Shown piece after piece: positions 23,498 to 35,949 of a stretch of DNA of 64,000 nt. The notes below the pieces were generated by a model that worked only from the letters and a program-made list of their open reading frames with translations, had not been told where the DNA came from and did not search any database. Position numbers and translations under genes: made by a program. Where the stretch lies: contig JAWUZG010000056.1 of NCBI GenBank assembly GCA_036785705.1, positions 8,619,001-8,683,000 on the forward strand, in the 5' to 3' direction. The stretch's first letter is position 1, and every line of letters starts with the position of its first letter. Source of the stretch: Acanthornis magna. Taxonomy: Eukaryota; Chordata; Aves; Passeriformes; Acanthizidae.

Positions 23498-26400
23498 TAT
23501 TTTTTTCCTTTTCCACTTCATATGTTGTCAAATGACCACATGGTATTGGATGTTTCCTTGTAAAGGACTCCTAAACCTTTTGCTAGTATAGAATTTAGTA
23601 TTAACAGTCATGAAAATATGTAAACTTGCCATAAGTTACATAAAGCAGACCACAACAACAGTCAAAAATCAGACTGCTAGGCAAGTCTGTATTAAATGCA
23701 AAATGGCATATACTGTACTTCCATACAGAAATAATACCCAAGTATGTGCAGATTCTGATATTTTTAGATTACCCTTACTTGGTAAATTGTAATGCCTATA
23801 AAATTCAAATAAGAGACTACAGAAATGAACCCCAGTTCACTATAAATATTTGTTCCAGTGTTAAAAGTATTTGCACAAGTTAAATAATTGTATACGTTTT
23901 TTTTAAAATACACTGCTTTGTTTTCTAGATCAACAGATCTAGGTGAGATTTATTCAAGATAGCAATCTCATATTTTCATTGTTACTGAAAGCTTGTAAAT
24001 ATACCATTACAAAAATCCGTTGTATTGGCCAGGATAGCCTCTTAGATTTGTAAATCCTAAAAACAAAGCTTACAGGTTTTGGGACTAATAATTTGATATT
24101 CTTCCCACAAAACTTGTTTGTGAAGTCATTCATGAGCTTATAAATAACTGTCATGTAGTGTAAAAAGAGAACCTTAAGGAACCCTTTTCTATATTTCAAG
24201 AAAGGATGTAATACTCCCCAAAATCCATTCTAGTTAGCATCAAACAACTTTGACTACAACACTGAGAAAAAACTTTTCATTCAAGCTACAAGCATCCCCA
24301 AAACAATGAAACAAACACAATTAGAAAGTCTGTATTTGCTACCACATATTCATAACAACGTAAAAACTTTAACTCATATAGATGAATCAAATTAAGTCGT
24401 TATATTTATAATAAGCATCTAATAGATTACTGTAATTAGTACTATGCAGTCTGGAAAATACTATGCTGCTTTTGTGGAAAAAAAATTACAAAGTGTAAGT
24501 TTGCCCTATGACAAAAGTGATGACTACTAATCTGACCTAAGTAATTGGTTCTCTTTAGAGTTAAAAACATTCCAAATTTGAGTAATAAATACTACTTGTA
24601 TTAAATACTGTTATAGTAAAAGGTCACCAACCTTCCAGAAAGTTTCAAGAAGATATATAAGAAATATAAGACTATCACCTAGATTTTTGAGACATTCCAA
24701 AAGTTTAAACTCCACTGCAAATTACATATTTCTTGTTTGTATTGTTTCTCTACAAAACATTAGGAGATAATATGAGTAATAAAAGAAGACAAAGGATTAA
24801 CAAAAATAATGCTTTAACATTTGAAATTATAATAACAAAATCCTATGGGTTGACAGAACAGTAAGTCATATTTCAAAATGTACTGGTACTGCTTTTTGGG
24901 GACTCTTCAGAGCAGTGAAAGCTGAACAGTTTGTTTCCTATTTCTTGTCTGAGCCAGATACTTAAAGCTCAAAATTGTTTTGAGTCAGGGAAAGGTTGCT
25001 TCAGACCATTAATGGAAAACAAATGGGGGAATTACGGCAGAAGACAATGGAAAGGAATAAAATGTGTAAAAACTCCTCATTTTTATTATCTTCCGGTGTT
25101 GATGTTGTAAAAAATCCCTTCATCAGGTGAACGTAGTTGAAAGTATTGCACAAAAGCTTATTAGGTTTTAAAAACATTATTTTGTAAATGTTTAATGTCA
25201 AACTATCAAACTAAAACAAAACACAATAGCCTAGGATGCAAGTTTATAAGAATTATTGCTTGAGATGACTGGTTAAGTTTCATGATAAGAAAAAATAAAA
25301 GGGACTTTTAACAGTTCAAATCATTTATCCCTTCACTCAGAGTTATAAAATGAAAACAACACAGAAGGAAAACCAAAAGGAAAGAAAAGAAAAATAAGGT
25401 GAAAATTCTGACAGCAAACAAATAGCTGCCTAGAGTAAAGATGTGGCAAAAAAATGGCATCATTGATACCAATTTACTAAGACTGATTTTGTGACAAATA
25501 TGACTGCTGTGTTTGTGAGCAGACATGCAGTCTTTCTAACCTGTTTCTCTATGTATCTCTATACATTCGTGTACACTTTAAAGGCTTTAAATTCAATCTA
25601 GATCATATTGGTGTTTAATCAATTTTGGGTTTTGCAACAAGCACTACAATATATCTATTTTGATGTTTAATGATGCCACCCTTATTTTCCTCCATTTTTT
25701 TATTCTGCAATCTATGTAAAAGAAAACAGTCTCAATTACTAATGTTTTAAGTTACAGGTAGTTATTTAAACTTACAGTGGTATAAAAATCTAGTGCTAAA
25801 GTACAAACTGGGTGCTAAATATCTTCTACTGACATGAACACTGTACTCATTTATTAACAAGCCTTCTTTAAAAGAAGGTATGAAACTTCATGTTCTTTTA
25901 TTGGTGATGTGTTTAACTTCTTCCACAAGATTCCTCAGTGATTCATACAGACTAAAACAGTCCTTGACAAACCACTGCATGCATGAGTAGAGCAAAAATA
26001 GTGTTTGACAGAGAAAGGAAATTAAAACAAGCAAAGCAATGTGAAAGATGTAGATATATGAAATGAAAGCAGAAATGAGACAAGAGTCTTTTTCACTTCC
26101 TTGAAAAATATTTCCTGTTTCCAGCTTTTGCAATGATCTTCTTATTGCCATTCATTATAATGGAGGAAAGACCTGCTCATTGCTAAATATTACTTTAAGA
26201 ACTCAGCTAAAGGAAGCCTATTGATATTTTTACCTAAAGGCACAGTAAGTATAACAATGAAGCTTTGAGAGGCTCTTTAATGTCAAATAGAGGAGCATGT
26301 CACATATCTTGTTTCCTGGAATCATTAAGTTAGTAGCATGCTTCCCTCTAACAATAATAGACTAGCTACTGGAGTCAATTTCAGAACAAAAATACTTAAG

Positions 26401-27697
26401 GCAGACAGTTTTCCTTTGCTTTTAGCTTAAATTCTAATTTACTTATTTTAGAGATTGAAAAAAACAATTTAAGTATTTATATAACTGTGAAGTATGCTCT
26501 GCACTATCAATGCACTAGGTCATTTGGCTTAGATATGCACAATACTTCTCTTTAATACTGATCCAAGTACATGTTGTTCTGGAAAGAGTTCAATAGCAGC
26601 ATTTTCATCTAGAGCCAAAATGCACTTGTTTTCCATTTCTATTGTCTTCTGCACTCTATCTTAAGTGGGGAAATGTATATTAGTTGCAGCATATTTAACT
26701 TATTTTTATTTCGTTTTACAGGTGCACTAATGCACTTGGATAATCTTTAAAGAAAACAGCTGTAGGAAATATAATTATCTTCAGTATTATTTCTCCAGAT
26801 AATTTGTAGAACAAAGCTCAGTCAAGATAGAAGTTTCAAGATGGAAGTTTTAATCTTTACTAGCAATCTAAATGGGATCCCAGATACACAGTCTTCAGTT
26901 TTACATCCCAAACAAATGCCATATGTCATAGCTCACTCAGATCTAAATGACACTGCCTAGACAATCTACTGTTCATCTATTAAGTATGAAATCAACAATT
27001 AAAGAGAACTAATCCCAGTAAGTGCTTGGCTACCAAATCGGGCTAAATATAAAAATTAAGCGCAATCCTGTTGCAGTCCTGTATGGACTGAATTGTGGAC
27101 TGTCTTCCTTGGAAGAAATAAGTCACCATGAAATCTGACAGACAACATTCAGAAAGAACCAACAAGCACAACTGAAATGCCCTGCTTCTTGCTAGCAACA
27201 AGTACCTATGACATCTTGTAAAACAGACCCAGATAACTCAAAGTCATGGTATTTGGTACTGAAGTTATTTTCTTACAGATGGAAAAGCAGAGAGCTCTTA
27301 AGCAGTGAAACAGTGCCTGGCTTCACAAGAATATGCTTTGTAAATAATAACACATCACTGTGTTTTACAAAGCCTTGCATTTAGTTTCTAAAGAATGTAG
27401 CTTGAAGAAGATTATTTTAAAAAATTAATGTAGTAGCAAACCAATCTGACTGTTTTGCAAATATAAACAATGCTGAAACTTTTACTGTGACTTTCTATCT
27501 GTGAAAGAGCTTTCTCCTTCAAGGCCTTTTAAACTAACAACAGTTTAAGGAATCCGCATAAAGCCCTTACACGCATAGGTTCAGTTTAACAACTGTGAGA
27601 GGCAAACATTCATGCTCACACAAAAGGTAAGAAAACTCCTCTCATGGCATAGAAATTATGCCCTTTGAACCCACAAGTTTCAAAACATAAAACTCAC
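23498..27697. other. AT-rich stretch, no gene seen
   Basis: About 4.2 kb of AT-rich DNA without a recognisable gene, RNA or transposon. Donor-like GTAAGT/GTAAGG motifs occur on both strands (for example minus near 25.77 kb, plus near 26.24 kb), but the blocks they would close are short or lack a good acceptor. Confidence 0.5.
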
Positions 27698-27764
27698 TTC
27701 CATAAAACAAACATCTTTATACTAGCGACTATTATGTGTGATTCCAACACATAAAAGTCCACAT
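27698..27764 (-). other. Weak candidate exon, unknown protein
   Basis: A 67-base minus-strand block has an acceptor (TTTTCATAGTTAACTTCAG) and a good donor (TATGGAA|GTGAGT). Two leading bases, 21 open codons reading VDFYVLESHIIVASIKMFVL... and two trailing bases (phase 2) follow. Phase 2 fits the entry phase of the candidate at 22582-22652 and of the one at 20795-20897. The acceptor tract is modest and short open blocks are common in AT-rich DNA, so support is slight. Confidence 0.2.
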
Positions 27765-29348
27765 CTGAAGTTAACTATGAAAACCATTTTATAACATCTT
27801 ATTTGTTCTTTTTAACATAAAATTCCACAGGAGATTCTGTCTGGAAAGTGCTGCATCACTGAAGCTTCCACAGTGACTGAGAACAGAGTTAGACACAGCA
27901 GCTTAAGTTAGCAGAAAATCAGTATTTCTACATGTGAAATACCAAATATTTTGAGTTTTTCCACACAGGATATTAATAGGCTCCCAAATTAGACATTCAC
28001 AGCTCAATGCAAGCCATCCATTCCTTTCCATGAGAGGCAGAACAACACAGTGCCAAGTAGAGATATCTTAATTAACTGCTTCTATACTGACCCATGTTTA
28101 GAAGCAGTAAAGTTTAAGCACTGGAATGGCCTGCACAGGCTGCTTAGCCTATCTACAGTGCTGTGTACAGGTACCCCTCATCACAGCATCTGAAGTGTCA
28201 TTTCCCTCATCTGGTAGGATTTTCAAAGCTTCAAAAGCTTCTTTACACTTCCCACCCCTTGAAACTCTAAGCAAGTTGGTTTTCAGGAAGCATTTTTTTA
28301 GACCATGTTCCTTTAAATAATTAAGAAATATTTCATATATGCTGACCATCCAAAAATAGAGGAATTATAAACAAACCTTTAAAAATTTACCTAAACACAA
28401 AGACCTCTGACTATCAAAGTATTTTATTAATAGTAAAACTACTAGTTTTTCCTTGGTTAGTTTGGCAAACTTATTGATAAACTTTTGTAATGCAATACTT
28501 TGACTGCTTTGTACTTATGATCCTGGGGCACTAACTATATCCAAAAGACTTTTTGTCATTCTGCTCCATTCCTAAATGGAATGGACTCACAACTGACTAA
28601 AAGCACTTCTTCGTCCACAGGACTTACAGAATATGTTCAAACAAGTTAAAGTTCTATAAAACCTGATGCATTTCAGTAGTTCTCTAGCTTTTATCTAGCT
28701 GTATACCTGTTAAAAATATGCAGCAGACCAGTTCTTAAACCTTTGATCTGTTTATAGCCCAAATGACACTACTATTTATTCCAGCCAAACTTCTGCTAGA
28801 AAGTAACAATAAGCAAAACACAGTTTCATAAATGTTCATAAAATTATCATGTTGCAGCATGTAAAAGAAAATTAGAAGTATGCAGAGACATCTTTCATTC
28901 CTTTTCTGGTAAAAAATATAAAAAGGCTTCATGCACTTTAATTCAGGCTATTTTAATTTGTGTTACAAATACAATTCCTCCTATTGCTCTGAACAAACCC
29001 ACTTCAGTACAGGAGAGAAGAATTCAAATTTACAAGAGAAGGCATCCCTTTCATACAATAAAACAGCTTTTTCCTAAGTTTGCAAGACAGGCTATATTTT
29101 CTGTGTTTTATTATTAATTCCCCAAAGATATCTGGGGCCCACTACCCTCCTACAAACCACTGAATCAGGTCCTCCATTACAAAAGAAACAGGAAAAGCAG
29201 TAGGAGACAATACCAGTGATATTCTGTCCATGATAAAGCTGTTATTTTCATTCCTCCTATAGCATAACCAGACAGGCTAAAGCTGTCAGGGAGTTGGAGT
29301 GAAAACATAACAGTTGATGTGAAAATGAAAAATAAGTGTTGATGTCTC
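27765..29348. other. AT-rich stretch, no gene seen
   Basis: No supported feature. A minus-strand frame around 28.39-28.53 kb is open for about 40 codons before a donor-like TTTAG|GTAAAT, but it has no pyrimidine tract before a usable acceptor and its Lys/Leu/Ile-rich text is what random AT-rich sequence gives. Confidence 0.45.
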
Positions 29349-29555
29349 ATGAGTGAAGAATTTGGATCAAAGCAAACCCAAAAGGATCAGCAAAGTTCTC
29401 TGTATATCATCAAGATTCCTATGAGGAAATCCTCAGCTGGAGATCTGCCCCCTAGACTTATTCCTCAGCACCAAGCACATTTGGAAAAGGATTCTGTCTC
29501 TTCCAATGTCTTCCCTACAGACACAGACAAGAAAAAAGGCAATGACCAAACTTAG
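29349..29555 (+). CDS. Small ORF of 68 codons, unrecognised
   Basis: An ATG-initiated plus-strand frame (ATG at 29349, TAG at 29553-29555) gives a polar, Gln/Lys/Ser-rich 68-residue peptide starting MSEEFGSKQTQKDQQ. An in-frame TGA lies just upstream, so it would be complete as it stands. There is no signal peptide, membrane segment or known motif. Its last 31 bases form the first part of a 35-bp tandem duplication. The even composition is less AT-biased than its surroundings, so it may be a first or single coding exon, a decayed exon or chance. No splice partner was identified. Confidence 0.18.
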   Translation: MSEEFGSKQTQKDQQSSLYIIKIPMRKSSAGDLPPRLIPQHQAHLEKDSVSSNVFPTDTDKKKGNDQT

Positions 29556-29593
29556 GCATAGACAAGAAAAAAGGCAATGACCAAACCTAGGCA
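29525..29593. repeat. 35-bp tandem duplication (two copies)
   Basis: AGACAAGAAAAAAGGCAATG and the following 15 bases (29525-29559) are repeated at 29560-29593 with one C/T difference (CAAACTTAGG versus CAAACCTAGG). The near-identity points to a recent local duplication. Confidence 0.85.
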
Positions 29594-29739
29594 AAACAAA
29601 CTAAATTTTGGTCAAATTAACCACCTCATTATAAAAATGCCAGACAAAACAGAACTGGTGATACCAGGAATCCCAGTCTTACTAATAGCAGAGAAAACAA
29701 TCTAATACTTTTTAACACTGGACAAGGTATTGCAAGTGC

Positions 29740-30118
29740 ATCCATCACAGCGGGCTGCTGCCAGAGACTGGGTGAAGCCAGTCTCGAACCATCCTGGAAT
29801 GGCAGGGCCTGGGTCTGCTGGGTGGGCCCAGCCCAGCTTTGCTGAAGGTGAGGCCTCTAGCGCCCTGCTGTGCCCCCAGAGCCACGCCAAGGCCTGGCTG
29901 AGCTGTCAGCCCTGGACTACTAAGGTGGCCCAGGTGCTCCCCTGGGTCCTGACTGGCCAAGCAACTGACATTTCCACCTGAGGGACAGGCACATGGAGGC
30001 TGTGAGGCTTAAAGGGTCAGAGCCATGAGGTCAACACATGGTCCCAGCCTAGAAGCCTGCATGGAGTTTCTGTCCTGCCACCGGTGCGGTCCTAGGAGGT
30101 GGCAGCTCTAAGTGTGTT
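29740..30118. other. GC-richer transition segment before the satellite
   Basis: From about 29740 the sequence turns suddenly from AT-rich to GC-rich but CpG-poor. It is open in several frames on both strands (plus 29730-29981, minus 29702-29890 and 29745-29960), so none can be trusted. It does not share the satellite's AGATCTAAAG blocks. It may be a separate subtelomeric repeat, a decayed LTR or an exon-bearing duplicate; I could not recognise it. Confidence 0.4.
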
Positions 30119-30584
30119 TTTCTAGATCCTTCTGTCTAGATCTTCTAGATCCTGTCTGCCTCTCTTTCATTTCCTACTTGTCTTTGCCTGGAATTTTTGG
30201 GTAACATAGCATTTTGTAAGGCTCAAGGCTTTTCCCAGTTGGGCTAAGTTTGTGTTAGGTAAATGCTAAGTTAAAACTGAGTACTACTATGGGAGGTGGT
30301 TGAACATTGAATTATATGTTGTATTTCACACTCTTCCAAAAATTGTTGATTTCTTTAGCGTTTGATTTTTATATTTCTGCCAGTCATTTTATTAGGATTT
30401 TCACCATTTGACTATACCTGCTGGGGATTTCTCCTCTGCACACAGAAAGAGCAAGAGAAGCTTGAGTTCAACACCTGGATCTACGGGGGGTAATAGGTGC
30501 TTCCATTGGATGCCACACACTATTTAATGTGTGCCACCTATGGTGATGAACCCCTCTGGCCCAATACCAAGCCGCCCACGGAGG
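30119..30584. other. Unique-looking spacer before the array
   Basis: It starts with three copies of TCTAGATC in 31 bases (30121, 30135, 30144) and then becomes AT-rich unique-looking sequence up to the first satellite unit. No gene seen. No target-site duplication or inverted repeat marks the array border. Confidence 0.5.
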
Positions 30585-30601
30585 CCTGGGTCAGGCTGGA
30601 G

Positions 30602-30952
30602 AGATCTAAAGGGCCTCGAGCTCCGGGAACACCAAAGCTGGAAAGGGCCTGCCAAGGCAAACGCGGCAAGGCCCCATCATGGCTGCTCCCACACCTTTCT
30701 GATCTGGACACCCCACAAGGTTGGGCACCTCGGCCCCTGACACCAGCTGCCATTTGGCCTAGAGTTAGGGTTGAGAAATCTAAAGAGACTCGAGCTCCTG
30801 GAAAACTGGGGCTGGAAAGGGCCTGCCAAGGCCATCGCAGCAATGCCCCAACATTGCTGCTCCTCCATCTTTCTGATAGGGAAAACCCTGGTAATGGGCT
30901 CAGGTAATTAACAAGGAGTAGGGTTAGGGTTACGTCTAGGCTTAACGTTAGG
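30602..30952 (+). repeat. First satellite unit (reference unit)
   Basis: Half A runs from AGATCTAAAGGG at 30602 to about 30775; half B starts with the variant AAATCTAAAGAG near 30776 and runs to the linker before 30953. BglII-type AGATCT opens most half-units. An overlapping CTCGAGCTC and a central CAGCTG recur in most units. This leftmost unit has more private changes than those deeper in the array, as expected at a satellite edge. Confidence 0.9.
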
Positions 30953-31270
30953 AGATCTAAAGGGCCTCGAGCTCCAGGAACACCAGGGCTGGAAAGGGCC
31001 TGCCAAGGCAAACGCGGCAAGACCCCATCATGGCTGCTCCCACACCTTTCTGATCTGGACACCCCACATGGGTGGGCACCTCGGCCCCGGCCACCAGCTG
31101 CCATTTGGCCTAGAGTTAGGGTTGAGAGATTTAAAGAGTTACAAGCTCCGGGAACACTGGGGCTGGAAAGGGCCTGCCAAGGCCATCGCAGCAGTGCCCC
31201 AACATTGCTGCTCCTCCATCTTTCTGATAGGGAAAACTTAGGTACTGCGCTCGGGTAATTAACTAGGCTA

Positions 31271-31297
31271 GGGTTAGGGTTACACCTAGGGTTAGGG
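31271..31297 (+). other. Telomere-like linker with G-quadruplex motif (example)
   Basis: Four GGG runs (31271, 31277, 31289, 31295) are separated by loops of 3, 9 and 3 bases: GGGTTAGGG, then TTACACCTA, then GGGTTAGGG. The same motif, usually with loop TTACGCCTA, recurs in each unit that has this linker type. The G-rich strand is always plus. Folding is an inference from the G3 rule. Confidence 0.75.
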
Positions 31298-31537
31298 TTA
31301 GGAGATCTAAAGGGCCTCAAGCTCCAGGAACACCAGGGCTGGAAAGGGCCTGCCAAGGCAAACGCGGCAAGGCCCCGTCATGCCTGCTCCCACACCTTTC
31401 TGATCTGGACACCCCACATAGGTGGGCACCTCAGGCCCTCCCACCAGCTGCCATTTGGCCTAGAGTTAGGGTTGAGAGATCTAAAGACCCTCGAGCTCTG
31501 GGAACACTGGGGCTGGAAAGGGCCTGCCAAGGCCATC

Positions 31538-31561
31538 GCAGCAGTGCCCCAACACTGCTGC
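31538..31561. repeat. 9-bp hairpin in half B (example)
   Basis: GCAGCAGTG, a 6-base loop CCCCAA, then CACTGCTGC form a perfect 9-bp stem. Many units have CATTGCTGC instead, which still pairs in RNA through one G-U pair. It recurs once per 350-bp unit, but some units (GCAACAGTG, GCCACAGTG) break the stem. Confidence 0.6.
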
Positions 31562-31779
31562 TCCTCCGTCTTTCTGATAGGAAAAACCCAGGCATTGGGC
31601 TTGGGTAAATAACTAGGTGTAAGGGTAGGGTGATGCCTAGGCTTAGCATTAGGAGATCTAAAGGGCCTCGAGCTCCGGGAACACCAAAGCTGGAAAGGGC
31701 CTGCCAAGGCAAACGCGGCAAGGCCCCATCATGGCTGCTCCCACACCTTTCTGATCTGGACACGCCACAGGGTTGGGGC

Positions 31780-33990
31780 ACCTCGGCCCCTGCCACCAGC
31801 TGCCATTTGGCCTAGTGTTAGGGTTGAGAGATCTAAAGAGACTCGAGCTCCTGGAAAACTGGGGCTGGAAAGGGCCTGCCAAGGCCATCGCAGCAGTGCC
31901 CCAACATTGCTGCTCCTCCATCTTTCTGATGGGGAAAACCCAGGCATTGGGCTTGGGTAAATAACTAGGTGTAGGGGTAGGGTTATGCCTAGGCTTAGCA
32001 TTAGGAGATCTAAAGGGCCTCGAGCTCCGGGAACACCAAAGCTGGAAAGGGCCTGCCAAGGCAAACGCGGCAAGGCCCCATCATGGCTGCTCCCACACCT
32101 TTCTGATCTGGACACGCCACAGGGTTGGGCACCTCGGCCCCGGCCACCAGCTGCCATTTGGCCTAGAGTTAGGGTTGAGAGATCTAAAGAGCCTCGAGCT
32201 CTGAGAACACTGGGGCTGGAAAGGGCCTGCCAAGGCCATCGCAGCAGTGCCCCAACACTGCTGCTCCCACAACTTTCTGATAGGGAAAACCCAGGCATTG
32301 GGCTTGGGTAAATAACTAGGTGTAGGGGTAGGGTTATGCCTAGGCTTAGCATTAGGAGATCTAAAGGGCCTCGAGCTCCAGGAACACCAAAGCTGGAAAG
32401 GGCCTGCCAAGGCAAACGTGGCAAGGCCCCATCATGGCTGCTCCCACACATTTCTGATCTGGACACCCCACATGGGTGGGCACCTCGGCCCCGGCCACCA
32501 GCTGCCATTTGGCCTAGAGTTAGGGTTGAGAGATCTAAAGAGTTACAAGCTCCGGGAACACTGGGGCTGGAAAGGGCCTGCCAAGGCCATCGCAACAGTG
32601 CCCCAACATTGCTGCTCCTCCATCTTTCTGATAGGGAAAACCTAGGTACTGGGCTTGGGTAATTAACTAGGCTAGGGTTAGGGTTACGCCTAGGGTTAGG
32701 GTTAGGAGATCTAAAGGGCCTCGAGCTCCAGGAACACCAGGGCTGGAAAGGGCCTGCCAAGGCAAATGCAGCAAGGCCCCATCATGGCTGCTCCCACACC
32801 TTTCTGATCTGGACACGCCACAGGGTTGGGCCACCAGCTGCCATTTGGCCTAATGTTAGGGTTGAGAGATCTAAAGAGCCTCGAGCTCTGGGAACACTGG
32901 GGCTGGAAAGGGCCTGCCAAGGCCATCGCAGCAGTGCCCCAACATTGCTGCTCCTCCATCTTTCTGATAGGGAAAACCTAGGTACTGGGCTCGGGTAATT
33001 AACTAGGCTAGGGTTAGGGTTACACCTAGGGTTAGGGTTAGGAGATCTAAAGGGCCTCGAGCTCCAGGAACACCAGGGCTGGAAAGGGCCTGCCAAGGCT
33101 AAGGCGGCAAGGCCCCAACATGGCTGCTCCCACACCTTTCTGATCTGGACACCCCACATGGGTGGGCACCTCGGCCCCGGCCACCAGCTGCCATTTGGCC
33201 TAGAGTTAGGGTTGAGAGATTTAAAGAGTTACAAGCTCTGGGAACACTGGGGCTGGAAAGGGCCTGCCAAGGCCATCGCAGCAGTGCCCAAAAATTGCTG
33301 CTCCCACACCTTTCTGATAGGAAAAACCCAGGCATTGGGCTTGGGTAAATAACTAGGTGTAGGCGTAGGAGTATGCCTAGGCTTAGCATTAGGAGATCTA
33401 AAGGGCCTCGAGCTCCGGGAACATCAAAGCTGTAAAGGGCCTGCCAAGGCAAACGCGGCAAGACCCCATCATGGCTGCTCCCACACCTTTCTGATCAGGA
33501 CACGCCACAGGGTTTGGCACCTCGGCCCCTGCCACCAGCTGCCATTTGGCCTAGTGTTAGGGTTGAGAGATCTAAAGAGACTCGAGCTCCTGGAAAACTG
33601 GGGCTGGAAAGGGCCTGCCAAAGCCATCGCAGCAGTGCCCCAACATTGCTGCTCCTCCATCTGTCTTATAGGGAAAACCCTGGTAATGGGCTCGGGTAAT
33701 TAACAAGGAGTAGGGTTAGGGTTACGCCTAGGGTTAGGGTTAGGAGATCTAAAGGGCCTCGAGCTCCAGGAACACCAGGGCTGGAAAGGGCCTGCCAAGG
33801 CAAACGCGGCAAAGCCCCATCATGGCTGCTCCCACACCTTTCTGATCTGGACACCCCACATGGCTGGGCACCTCAGCCCCTGCCACCAGCTGCCATTTGG
33901 CCTAGAGTTAGGGTTGAGAGATCTAAAGAGCCTCGAGCTCTGGGAACACTGGGGCTGGAAAGGGCCTGCCAAGGCCATCGCAGCAGTGCC
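31780..33990 (+). repeat. Older higher-order segment, copy 1
   Basis: Sequence here reappears at 35.95-38.69 kb. Offsets step from 4,173 to 4,875 bp and then 4,699 bp. Diagnostic shared changes include the 14-base deletion giving GGTTGGGCCACCAGCTG near 32826 and the AAGGCTAAGGCGGCAAGG variant near 33095. Limits are approximate, judged by eye from shared variants. Confidence 0.75.
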
Positions 33991-35949
33991 CCAACACTGC
34001 TGCTCCTCCATCTTTCTGATAGGGAAAACCCAGGCATTGGGCTTGGGTAAATAACTAGGTGTAGGGGTAGGGTTATGCCTAGGCTTAGCATTAGGAGATC
34101 TAAAGGGCCTCGAGCTCCAGGAACACCAAAGCTGGAAAGGGCCTGCCAAGGCAAACGCGGCAAGACCCCATCATGGCTGCTCCCACACCTTTCTGATCTG
34201 GACACCCCACATGGGTGGGCACCTCGGCCCCGGCCACCAGCTGCCATTTGGCCTAGAGTTATGGTTGAGAGATTTAAAGAGTTACAAGCTCTGGGAACAC
34301 TGGGGCTGGAAAGGGCCTGCCAAGGCCATTGCAGCAGTGCCCCAACATTGCTGCTCCTCCATCTGTCTGATAGGGAAAACTTAGGTACTGGGCTCGGGTA
34401 ATTAACTAGGCTAGGGTTAGGGTTACGCCTAGGGTTAGGGTTAGGAGATCTAAAGGGCCTCGAGCTCCAGGAACACCAGGGCTGGAAAGGGCCTGCCAAG
34501 GCAAACGCGGCAAGGCCCCATCATGGCTGCTCCCACACCTTTCTGATCTGGACACCCCACATGGGTGGGCACCACGGCCCCGGCCACCAGCTGCCATTTG
34601 GCCTAGAGTTAGGGTTGAGAGATTTAAAGAGTTACAAGCTCCGGGAACACTGGGGCTGGAAAGGGCCTGCCAAGGCCATCGCAGCAGTGCCCCAACATTG
34701 CTGCTCCTCCATCTGTCTGATAGGGAAAACCTAGGTACTGGGCTCGGGTAATTAACTAGGCTAGGGTTAGGGTTAGGAGATCTAAAGGGCCTCGAGCTCC
34801 GGGAACACCAAAGCTGGAAAGGGCCTGCCAAGCCAACGCGGCAAGGCCCCGTCATGGCTGCTCCCACACCTTTCTGATCTGGACACGCCACAGGGTTGGG
34901 CACCTCGGCCCCTGCCACCAGCTGCCATTTGGCCTAGAGTTAGGGTTGAGAGATCTAAAGACCCTCGAGCTCTGGGAACACTGGGGCTGGAAAGGGCCTG
35001 CCAAGGCCATCGCAGCAGTGCCCCAACACTGCTGCTCCCACACCTTTCTGATAGGGAAAACCCAGGCATTGGGCTTGGGTAAATAACTAGGTGTAGGGGT
35101 AGGGTTATGCCTAGGCTTAGCATTAGGAGATCTAAAGGGCCTCGAGCTCCGGGAACACAAAAGCTGGAAAGGGCCTGCCAAGGCAAACGCGGCAAGGCCC
35201 CATCATGGCTGCTCCCACACCTTTCTGATCTGGTCACCCCACATGAGTGGGCACCTCGGCCCCGGCCACCAGCTGCCATTTGGCCTAGAGTTAGGGTTGA
35301 GAGATTTAAAGAGTTACAAGCTCCGGGAACACTGGGGCTGGAAAGGGCCTGCCAAGGCCATCGCAGCAGTGCCCCAACATTGCTGCTCCTCCATCTGTCT
35401 GATAGGGAAAACTTAGGTACTGGGCTTGGGTAATTATCTAGGCTAGGGTTAGGGTTACGCCTAGGGTTAGGCTTAGGAGATCTAAAGGGCCTCGAGCTCC
35501 AGGAACACCAAAGCTGGAAAGGGCCTGCCAAGGCAAACGCGGCAAGACCCCATCATGGCTGCTCCCACACCTTTCTGATCTGGACACCCCACATGGGTGG
35601 GCACCTCAGCCCCGGCCACCAGCTGCCATTTGGCCTAGAGTTAGGGTTGAGAGATTTAAAGAGCCTCAAGCTCTGGGAACACTGGGGCTGGAAATGGCCT
35701 GCCAAGGCCATCGCAGCAGTGCCCAAAAATTGCGGCTCCTCCATCTGTCTGATAGGGAAAACTTAGGTATTGGGCTCGGGTAATTAACTAGGCTAGGGTT
35801 AGGGTTTCGCCTAGGGTTAGGGTTAGGAGATCTAAAGGGCCTCGAGCTCCAGGAACACCAGGGCTGGAAAGGGCCTGCCAAGGCAAATGCAGCAAGGCCC
35901 CATCATGGCTACTCCCACACCTTTCTGATCTGGACACCCCACATGGGTG

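Noticed and set aside
28390..28530. 40-codon minus-strand exon-like frame
   Set aside because: No usable acceptor with a pyrimidine tract and a Lys/Leu/Ile-rich composition expected of random AT-rich DNA.
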